Positions 1 to 5,583 of a stretch of DNA of 5,583 nt are shown in pieces. The stretch spans positions 1 to 5,583 of the forward strand of contig JALQXE010000009.1 in NCBI GenBank assembly GCA_023263235.1, written 5' to 3'. The position numbers were made by a program, and so were the translations under genes. Within the stretch, counting starts at the first letter, position 1, and each line of letters begins with the position of its first letter. The DNA is from Sediminibacterium sp. GTDB lineage: Bacteria; Bacteroidota; Bacteroidia; Chitinophagales; Chitinophagaceae. The notes under the pieces are model-generated. The model searched no databases. It was not told the origin of the DNA and was given only the letters and a program-made list of their open reading frames with translations.

Positions 1-435
1 ATATGTAATGGGCCAGTTTCCAAAACCATCTCTTGCAGGTCCTTCAAAATCATATTTACTCCATCGTTGGGTTTGTCTTGCCCATAATAAAGATTTTCCC
101 CCTACCTGATATCCTCTAATCCAATCATAGGGTTTTTCTTGTACATAAGGATGCTCCTTGTCTTTCACGAAAAAATGATCTGTGGTCTCATCATATGCAT
201 AACACTTATTCAAAACAGGATTATCCTTTTTCATTGACAAGGTCTTTCCCTTTCTATGTGGGAATTCCCATGGTTGCTTAGTAGCAGTAGGATAATCTTT
301 TAAATGAACCACATCTCTTCCTCTTTCCAATACCAAAGTTTTTAATCCTTTTTCACAAAGTTCTTTGGCTGCCCATCCACCACTTATGCCAGAGCCAATA
401 ACAATGGCATCGTATTGATTTTTTGAATTAGGCAT
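1..435 (-). CDS. GMC-family FAD-dependent oxidoreductase, N-terminal part (runs off left edge)
   Basis: The reverse strand reads open from ATG at 435-433 to the window edge, giving 145 codons without a stop. The product begins MPNSKNQYDAIVIGSG. It carries the FAD-binding Rossmann motif GxGxxG at G14, G16 and G19, after a hydrophobic strand (AIVIG), with the ribose-binding acidic residue E37 at the end of the second strand (LVLERG). Residues 108-118 (GYQVGGKSLLW) match the conserved GMC segment that contacts the flavin. The family oxidises alcohols or sugars, and members are usually above 500 residues, so about a quarter is visible. There is no signal peptide; Bacteroidota relatives are often paired with a gluconate 2-dehydrogenase subunit 3-like protein that carries a Tat signal, and such a partner could lie beyond the edge (inference). 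The gene starts 30 bp after the haloperoxidase stop with no clear Shine-Dalgarno, suggesting co-transcription. Substrate and electron acceptor (quinone, cytochrome or O2) cannot be determined from this fragment. Confidence 0.9.
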   Translation of the reverse strand, partial: MPNSKNQYDAIVIGSGISGGWAAKELCEKGLKTLVLERGRDVVHLKDYPTATKQPWEFPHRKGKTLSMKKDNPVLNKCYAYDETTDHFFVKDKEHPYVQEKPYDWIRGYQVGGKSLLWARQTQRWSKYDFEGPARDGFGNWPITY

Positions 436-465
436 GGTTATTTGTTTGAAAAGTTTTGTAAAATC

Positions 466-1785
466 CTATTCTAATATTTTTTTAACCACTAATCCTCCCA
501 CTTGCTTACCCATTGAAGCACCTGTATTCACACTGATGACATAATGAATACCACCATATACTCTACTCATTGAACATTCCGCAGCAGCTTCATGTAAAGA
601 ATTGAATTTTCTCTTTAATCCAATATATTTATAATCACTTGAATCTTCAAAAGTCAAATTATCTCTATATAATTTAGTCAACACTGTTGCTGCAGATGCA
701 GTAATCGTACTATGACCACTTGTATATTCTGGGAATGGAGGAGTTTGTAAGAATGGCATCCAATCTTTATCAATCATATCTTTAATCACGGTTACAGGTC
801 TAACATAATTTGACCTATACTTTTCATCCCAACAAGAAATAAATCCATCATATAATGCAATAGAAGTTAATGCAAAAGTTTGTGCTGCTTTAACAGGGTT
901 TGCTTTTTCTTGCTTAATAATTTGTGCTGCAATTCCCATCCAATGTCCACCTGGTGTAATTTTTTTATTTCCAAAAGCCATATGACCTGAATGCTCAATC
1001 ACAAAAGGATTATCATCCCAATATTTAGCAATTAATTTTTGCTCCTCAGTTAAACTTTTATTAATATCATATACTTCTTTAACTAAATTATGAAACTCGG
1101 AACCTGGCTTGGTATCATATTTAGGTGGCCTTGCTGGGGTAAATTGTGATGCCGAATCCAATACCATTGGCTTCATGGTATTCCAACACCACTCAACACC
1201 ATCTAAATAATCTGGAGGCGTTGGACGCCATTGACCAGGTTCGTTACTTCCTAAATATTTTTTCTTTCCTCTAGACGCAAAATAACCGTCATTTTTTGCT
1301 CTTTTTAATACTACCGATGCAATCGTATCCCCAAATGCAATGGACGCATTATATGTATCTTCATCTAAATTGGCTTTAAAATTATCATACACATTTTTTT
1401 CATACGCTTTTAAAGAATCTACACTAAACACTTTTACATTTCTTGCCACTTTTAAAAAGGCTTCTGTAGCCGCCAAAGTATAATCATATTTTTTAGAAGC
1501 ATCTGGCAAAGGCATTTTATCAAAACCATTTAATTTATCTGAAATTGATGGTGAATTATCCAAATGTCTTATAGCTTCATAAGCTGCAATAGATGAATAC
1601 ACATATATTCTACTAGCAACAGGTGGTGTAAATACATCGTATATAATAATTTGAGTTAGTTGATCCTCATTGTTGATTAACACATCAACAGAGTCTAACT
1701 TTTTTAATTGAGGTTTATTACAAGCAAAAAATAATATTGACGCTATTGTATATAAACTTAAAATAATTCTATACTTCTTTTTCAT
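466..1785 (-). CDS. Vanadium-dependent haloperoxidase / PAP2-superfamily lipoprotein
   Basis: This is a complete 439-residue protein with a lipoprotein-type signal peptide: positive MKKKYR, a hydrophobic stretch, then a lipobox-like FFAC with the acylated cysteine at C22. The C-terminal half has the three signatures of the vanadate/phosphate pocket: K322-x6-R329-P330, then T355-S356-G357-H358, then S407-R408-x5-H414. The spacings (K+7=R, R+6=H) are those of fungal vanadium chloroperoxidase, where the matching residues are K353, R360, S402-G403-H404, R490 and H496. W319 (K minus 3) and F351 (S minus 5) also match W350 and F397 of that enzyme. Family members either oxidise halides with H2O2 or hydrolyse phosphate esters; sequence alone does not decide which. 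Oddities are Thr for Pro in PSGH and Ser418 where an Asp often follows motif 3. The stop is TAG at 468-466. The gene lies 21 bp after the propeller-protein stop and 30 bp before the GMC gene, so it is probably the middle gene of an operon. It is likely anchored in the envelope facing the periplasm or surface. Confidence 0.93.
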   Translation of the reverse strand: MKKKYRIILSLYTIASILFFACNKPQLKKLDSVDVLINNEDQLTQIIIYDVFTPPVASRIYVYSSIAAYEAIRHLDNSPSISDKLNGFDKMPLPDASKKYDYTLAATEAFLKVARNVKVFSVDSLKAYEKNVYDNFKANLDEDTYNASIAFGDTIASVVLKRAKNDGYFASRGKKKYLGSNEPGQWRPTPPDYLDGVEWCWNTMKPMVLDSASQFTPARPPKYDTKPGSEFHNLVKEVYDINKSLTEEQKLIAKYWDDNPFVIEHSGHMAFGNKKITPGGHWMGIAAQIIKQEKANPVKAAQTFALTSIALYDGFISCWDEKYRSNYVRPVTVIKDMIDKDWMPFLQTPPFPEYTSGHSTITASAATVLTKLYRDNLTFEDSSDYKYIGLKRKFNSLHEAAAECSMSRVYGGIHYVISVNTGASMGKQVGGLVVKKILE

Positions 1786-1789
1786 GATG

Positions 1790-1795
1790 CACCTT
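1790..1795 (-). promoter_or_regulatory. Ribosome binding site of the haloperoxidase gene
   Basis: The minus strand reads AAGGTG here, four bases before the ATG at 1785-1783. It is the only Shine-Dalgarno-like match before any start in the window, since the starts at 435 and 5394 have only AT-rich leaders. It supports the chosen start, which is also the only ATG that yields a full lipoprotein signal peptide. It may allow efficient re-initiation after the stop of the preceding gene, 21 bp upstream. Confidence 0.55.
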
Positions 1796-1806
1796 TTAAA
1801 TAAACT

Positions 1807-4800
1807 TTAAATTGTTCTTTTGTTTCCTTTGATATCTATAATTGTTATTGACTTAATATTTGTGTTCTTTACTACAAATCTGCCCGACTGCGATAGGAAG
1901 GATTGTCCATAATAAAATTCTTCTTTTCTTGTTTTCCCATTTGCATATGTGATAAATGCAGCTACATCATTAGGCATAATCTTTATGACAGTTTGGGATT
2001 GTTTAGCCCTGTATATTTTTAAGGGTCCTTTATTTTGGGAAGCTGCCATTAAGTAATTCCCTTTTGCATTGGTAAATTTCACTAAGGCTTTTCCATTACC
2101 TGGTAAAAACATACCACTCTCCAATATAGATTTTGGTTCGAAACCTCCCTTTCCATCACCTAGCATCACAAGACCATTTAACGCATCATAACGTCCCACG
2201 GAAACCTCAGTTCCAAAATCGTTTCCGTTTATAGCAATATCTATATTACCATCCCCATTAAAATCATCCACCTGCATTCCGTTTAAAGTGGATACCTGTG
2301 CAGCTAATGGCAAAGAGGTAATGGTAAATTTACCATTACCGTTGTTTTGTAAGTATGAAGAATTAAAATAATTTGCTTTTAACACTTGGGCTCCTTTCAT
2401 TTGCTCTGGCGTAAACAAGTCATCCAGCGTTGCTCCAGCAAAGGTTTTGAAATTTTGATATTTTGAACGCATGCCAATCATTTGTTTTACCGCATCCTCT
2501 CTTGTTTGTGCTGGGAATAATTTACGCGTAGTATCCACTTGACTAATTGGCAAGAATAATCCAGGGAAAGCATCATAGGAACCATTTTTATCAAAGTCAT
2601 TTGCATACATCACAGCAGGATGTTTATCCGAAGCCTTGTAGTATGAGTTAGCTCCAAGGTTACCCACTATATAATCTAAGTCGCCGTCATTATCAAAATC
2701 ACCTGATACAATACTGTTCCACCATCCAATTTGCTTATCAAGCCCTGTACTAGCAGTTACATTTTTAAATATGCCTTTATCATTCTTTAAAAAAGTAATA
2801 GGCATCCACTCTCCTGTTAAAATTAAGTCAAACCAACCATCATTATCAAAATCGGAAAACAAAGCATCACATACCAAACCTATTTTATTTAAATCCTTAG
2901 CTACCTGCGCACTCACATCTGTAAATTTCACTACCCCATTTTGTGAATCATTGCGATATATAAAACTTGACACCGGTTTAGGATAAGCCGAAGGATCCAC
3001 CCTTCCTCCAATAAACAAATCTAAATCCCCATCCTTATCATAATCCACGGATTTAATACAAAGCTTACTTGTTTTATTGGCAGGTAATGCATTTTCTTGT
3101 ACTGTAAAATTACCTTTTCCGTCATTGAGATACAATTTATCTAAATATGCATCCGATCCTGAAGCTTGCTCATAACCTCCACTAGTAATGATTAAATCTA
3201 AATCATTGTCACTATCGACGTCTATAAGCAAAATTCCCTCATCCATGATTTGCTTGGACTGTATTAATGCTTTAGCTAATAAATCCTTTTGTATAAATCC
3301 ACCATTTTGTTGTTGCAATAAAATTTGAGCACTATTACCAACTGAACCACCAATCACCATATCCTCTAACCCATTTCCATCTACATCACCTACTGCCACT
3401 GCTGGGGCATATTCAGAAAATTTATGTGGTATTAATTTTTGAATATTTAAATCCACATAATCATTTTGAGTATGCACATACTTTACACCTAATGCAGCAG
3501 TTACGTCGGTAAACAATGTGTTGTATGCTAATAAATTTGAACTCAATATATTTGTAGCATTCGCATTTTTTATAGAAAGCTTAATGGTTTGATCTGCTTT
3601 TGTGTGCGCCAATACCTGCTTTTGACCATTTGGCCAAATGACTACTGCAGAATCGATACTTGCAATTTTACCTAATCCAAAATGCAAAGTGTTTTGTAAG
3701 GTAGACAAATAACCTCTGTATGGGCTTTGCTCTGCTACCTGCTTTTTGCCATGATCATAGTAAATAGCAATTTCTGCACCAATGGCATTTAAGTTTTGAG
3801 CATCCCCTTGTAAATCAAATCTTAAATAATGACTTGCTTCAGGCTGCAATTGACGTTGCTTGTTTTCATAAACACTCGCTTTGTCGTTAATATTATTAAT
3901 CACAAAATCCAAGTCACCATCATTGTCTAAATCGGCATATACTGCACCATTTGAATAGGTAGGCGTTTCAAATCCCCAATCAATGGACTTATCGTCAAAT
4001 GTTAAATTGCCATTGTTCTTAAAAACATAATTATGAATTTTCACCTCTGGTATTTCTTTTAACAATTGAGATTTTGAAACATAACTAAACGCTTTAAATC
4101 GATACATGATAAAATCATGATCGGTAACATCTTTAGGAAAGCCATTGGTAACAAATAAATCACGGTGCCCGTCATTGTCTAAATCAGCTAGCAAAGGTGT
4201 CCAACTCCAATCGGTCTCTGCAATATTGGACAAATAAGCAATCTCACTAAATATAGGTGCCCCAATACTGTCATTTGCATCTACTCTTGGTCCTTGGTTA
4301 ATTTGTAAAGTATTGCGTACATATTGATAATTGTAACCGTATAAATCATTGTTCTGAAAAGTTTGATAACTATTGGGATTCATCATCATTTTCTTACGAA
4401 AGTTATCACGAGGATTCATATCCAAGGTAATAAAGTCCATAAGTCCATCATTATTTACATCCGCTACATCCGTACCCATTGAGTTCACAGAAGTATGTTT
4501 AAAATAATCATTCAACTTATCGCTAAACGTACCATCATGATTATTAATGTATAAATAGTCATTAGGCAAATAGTCATTGGTAACATAAATATCTTTCCAG
4601 CCATCTTTGTTAATGTCTGTAACAACAACACTATGGCCATACCCTTCTTTAATAAGCCCTGCTTTTGCAGTAACATCTACAAATACATGGTGCTTTACAT
4701 TTTCATCCCAATTGTTTTGAAACAATTTAGAAGTACTATACAATTCAGGCAACTGTGATTTTGGATGATAAATATTGGGGGCGCGCGGATCTTTAATTTC

Positions 4801-5394
4801 ATTCACCACCAAGAACATATCCAAGTCCCCATCATTATCATAATCAAAGAAATTAGCCATAGTAGAATAGGTTGTATCAGCAATACCATATTCCGAAGCC
4901 ATCTCTTTAAATACAGGTATACCCTTTGCGTTATTACCTTGATTAACGTATAATAAATTGGCACGCTTATTAGCATTGGTATCTAATGTTGCACTTATAT
5001 AAATATCTTGTTTGCCATCGTTATTAATATCTACCACAGATACTCCTCTACACCATTTACCTTCTCCAGTAACACCTGCTTGTACAGCAACTTCTTCAAA
5101 TTTAAATTGGCCTTTGTTTAGATACAATTGATTAGCCACTTTATTACCACTAAAATAAATGTCTTGCAATCCGTCTTGGTTAAAATCTCCAATACCTACT
5201 CCTCCACCATTATATACATTCGAAACATCTAATACATTGAGTGTATCAGATTCTTTAATAATATTATTGAAAACGACTCCTGATTGTTCAGAAGATACTA
5301 ATTCGAATAAGGGTTTTCGATGATTACAAGCAGTTGCAAAAAAGACAATTACTAGACTTAAGCTAAGCACACGCAGATTCATATACAGCATCAT
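1807..5394 (-). CDS. Large double-propeller lipoprotein: VCBS/FG-GAP repeats with central ASPIC/UnbV domain
   Basis: The 1195-residue product starts with a lipoprotein signal (hydrophobic LSLSLVIVFF, lipobox ATAC, cysteine C23). Fourteen calcium-binding DxDxDG-type motifs are visible. Seven lie in the N-terminal half, starting at D70, D122, D184, D260, D312, D404 and D488. Seven lie in the C-terminal half, at D670, D725, D784, D848, D899, D933 and D1044. Between them, about residues 535-606, is an ASPIC/UnbV (CRTAC1-like) domain with RGYLS at 560-564, HFGLG at 571-575 and VVIWPNG at 584-590. Seven motifs on each side suggest two seven-bladed beta-propellers (inference). Residues 1131-1195 form a separate C-terminal module around YYGQSFLSQSGR. 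No catalytic motif is seen; the likely role is ligand or partner binding at the cell envelope. Automated annotation sometimes calls this family RNA-binding, with no support here. M1, M2 and M5 are all possible starts; M5 (ATG at 5382) gives a more typical signal peptide, and none has a clear ribosome site. First gene of the unit; the stop is TAA. Confidence 0.92.
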   Translation of the reverse strand: MMLYMNLRVLSLSLVIVFFATACNHRKPLFELVSSEQSGVVFNNIIKESDTLNVLDVSNVYNGGGVGIGDFNQDGLQDIYFSGNKVANQLYLNKGQFKFEEVAVQAGVTGEGKWCRGVSVVDINNDGKQDIYISATLDTNANKRANLLYVNQGNNAKGIPVFKEMASEYGIADTTYSTMANFFDYDNDGDLDMFLVVNEIKDPRAPNIYHPKSQLPELYSTSKLFQNNWDENVKHHVFVDVTAKAGLIKEGYGHSVVVTDINKDGWKDIYVTNDYLPNDYLYINNHDGTFSDKLNDYFKHTSVNSMGTDVADVNNDGLMDFITLDMNPRDNFRKKMMMNPNSYQTFQNNDLYGYNYQYVRNTLQINQGPRVDANDSIGAPIFSEIAYLSNIAETDWSWTPLLADLDNDGHRDLFVTNGFPKDVTDHDFIMYRFKAFSYVSKSQLLKEIPEVKIHNYVFKNNGNLTFDDKSIDWGFETPTYSNGAVYADLDNDGDLDFVINNINDKASVYENKQRQLQPEASHYLRFDLQGDAQNLNAIGAEIAIYYDHGKKQVAEQSPYRGYLSTLQNTLHFGLGKIASIDSAVVIWPNGQKQVLAHTKADQTIKLSIKNANATNILSSNLLAYNTLFTDVTAALGVKYVHTQNDYVDLNIQKLIPHKFSEYAPAVAVGDVDGNGLEDMVIGGSVGNSAQILLQQQNGGFIQKDLLAKALIQSKQIMDEGILLIDVDSDNDLDLIITSGGYEQASGSDAYLDKLYLNDGKGNFTVQENALPANKTSKLCIKSVDYDKDGDLDLFIGGRVDPSAYPKPVSSFIYRNDSQNGVVKFTDVSAQVAKDLNKIGLVCDALFSDFDNDGWFDLILTGEWMPITFLKNDKGIFKNVTASTGLDKQIGWWNSIVSGDFDNDGDLDYIVGNLGANSYYKASDKHPAVMYANDFDKNGSYDAFPGLFLPISQVDTTRKLFPAQTREDAVKQMIGMRSKYQNFKTFAGATLDDLFTPEQMKGAQVLKANYFNSSYLQNNGNGKFTITSLPLAAQVSTLNGMQVDDFNGDGNIDIAINGNDFGTEVSVGRYDALNGLVMLGDGKGGFEPKSILESGMFLPGNGKALVKFTNAKGNYLMAASQNKGPLKIYRAKQSQTVIKIMPNDVAAFITYANGKTRKEEFYYGQSFLSQSGRFVVKNTNIKSITIIDIKGNKRTI

Positions 5395-5415
5395 TTTTAG
5401 TTCTTACAAGGTTCT

Positions 5416-5423
5416 TAAAGATA
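5416..5423 (-). promoter_or_regulatory. Candidate Bacteroidota -7 promoter element for the propeller/haloperoxidase/GMC unit
   Basis: The minus strand reads TATCTTTA, seven of eight positions of the Bacteroidota -7 consensus TAnnTTTG counting the free bases. It lies about 20 bases before the propeller-protein start and just after the terminator. A -33 TTTG at the usual 19-21 base spacing is not present; the only TTTG, in the terminator tail, is 14 bases away. Something in this short gap must drive the unit unless transcripts read through the terminator, but the match is weak and could be chance in AT-rich DNA. Confidence 0.25.
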
Positions 5424-5438
5424 CATAAAATGAAGCGC

Positions 5439-5469
5439 AAAAAAAAGCGCCCCGATGAATCGGGGCGCT
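5439..5469 (-). terminator. Rho-independent terminator after the SusD-like gene
   Basis: Bases 5446-5456 and 5459-5469 are perfect inverted repeats (AGCGCCCCGAT against ATCGGGGCGCT). They form a GC-rich stem of about 10 bp with a four-base loop. On the minus strand the stem is followed at once by a run of eight T (5446-5439), the classic intrinsic terminator layout. On the plus strand no T-run follows, so it acts in the minus direction. It starts 25 bases after the SusD-like stop and ends 44 bases before the next start, separating the upstream operon from the three-gene unit. Confidence 0.93.
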
Positions 5470-5494
5470 CTGTATTTAGTTCTAAAAATTAAAA

Positions 5495-5583
5495 CTAGTA
5501 ACCAGGGTTTTGAGTCAGTACTTTGTTCGTTAATCTTAGATTTCCAATGGTCATAGATCGGAGTGCTTTGTGAATGATCTTTT
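5495..5583 (-). CDS. SusD/RagB-family nutrient-binding lipoprotein, C-terminal end (gene enters from right edge)
   Basis: The reverse strand is open from the right edge to TAG at 5497-5495, giving 28 codons whose last residues are NKVLTQNPGY. A terminal QNPGY preceded by an Ile/Leu/Asn-rich stretch is a hallmark of SusD/RagB proteins, the surface lids of SusC TonB-dependent transporters that capture oligosaccharides or other nutrients. The family is usually about 450-600 residues, so almost all of the gene is outside the window. A susC-like gene is expected just upstream, beyond the right edge (inference from the usual susC-susD order). The intrinsic terminator right after the stop marks this as the last gene of its operon. 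The call rests on a short tail, but the tail is distinctive. Confidence 0.8.
   Translation of the reverse strand, partial: KIIHKALRSMTIGNLRLTNKVLTQNPGY

Noticed and set aside
436..465. Possible promoter or terminator in the gap before the GMC gene.
   Set aside because: Thirty AT-rich bases without a GC-rich hairpin or a convincing promoter motif.
1786..1806. Possible promoter or terminator in the gap between the propeller and haloperoxidase genes.
   Set aside because: Only 21 bases, with no inverted repeat and no TAnnTTTG element; it holds just the ribosome binding site.
2771..2986. Plus-strand open frame of 71 codons.
   Set aside because: It lies wholly antisense inside the propeller-protein gene, over conserved motif D848, has no recognisable product and is best explained as a shadow of the real frame.
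4765..4953. Plus-strand open frame of 62 codons.
   Set aside because: It is antisense to the propeller gene around motif D184. Its Ile/His-rich translation reflects the reverse complement of Asp/Asn codons, so it is not a likely gene.
2684..5035. Recurring short DNA repeats on the plus strand, such as TCATTATCAAAATC at 2687-2700 and 2840-2853, and TCATTGTCTAAATC at 3920-3933 and 4172-4185.
   Set aside because: Each copy falls exactly on a DxDxDG codon set of the propeller protein, in frame and irregularly spaced. They are coding repeats, not a CRISPR array, mobile element or regulatory array.
5435..5450. GCGC-A8-GCGC inverted repeat overlapping the terminator T-run.
   Set aside because: The stem would be only four to five base pairs with an eight-base loop, much weaker than the main hairpin. 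It is probably incidental and is not a separate element.

Overview
The window is AT-rich and almost fully coding, with every recognisable gene on the minus strand, so transcription runs from high to low coordinates. Gene content points to Bacteroidota: a SusD/RagB-type C-terminus ending in QNPGY, two lipoproteins with Bacteroidota-style signal peptides, a very long VCBS/FG-GAP plus ASPIC/UnbV protein, and mostly AT-rich leaders in place of strong Shine-Dalgarno sites. The protein style resembles Chitinophagaceae-type environmental genomes, but that finer placement is a guess.

Layout in order of transcription: (1) 5583-5495, the last 28 codons of a SusD-like outer-membrane nutrient-binding lipoprotein; (2) 5469-5439, a strong intrinsic terminator closing that upstream, probably SusC/SusD, operon; (3) about 5438-5395, a short leader with a weak candidate promoter; (4) 5394-1807, a 1195-residue lipoprotein with two seven-motif calcium-binding FG-GAP/VCBS propeller regions around a central ASPIC/UnbV domain; (5) after 21 bp, 1785-466, a 439-residue lipoprotein of the vanadium-dependent haloperoxidase/PAP2 family with all vanadate-pocket residues in place; (6) after 30 bp, 435-1, the first 145 codons of a GMC-family FAD oxidoreductase that runs off the left edge.

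Genes 4 to 6 have short gaps and no terminator between them, so they are probably one transcript separate from the SusCD unit. A reasonable but unproven reading is a cell-envelope module. The propeller lipoprotein would be a binding or scaffolding partner, and the haloperoxidase-fold enzyme would act on peroxide plus halide, or on a phosphate ester. The GMC enzyme would oxidise an alcohol or sugar and, if it is an oxidase, could supply H2O2. The SusCD pair next door would import the substrate or product. The individual families are known; the possible coupling between them is the interesting part. No RNA genes, CRISPR arrays, insertion sequences or attachment sites were seen, and no gene-free stretch exceeds about 100 bp.
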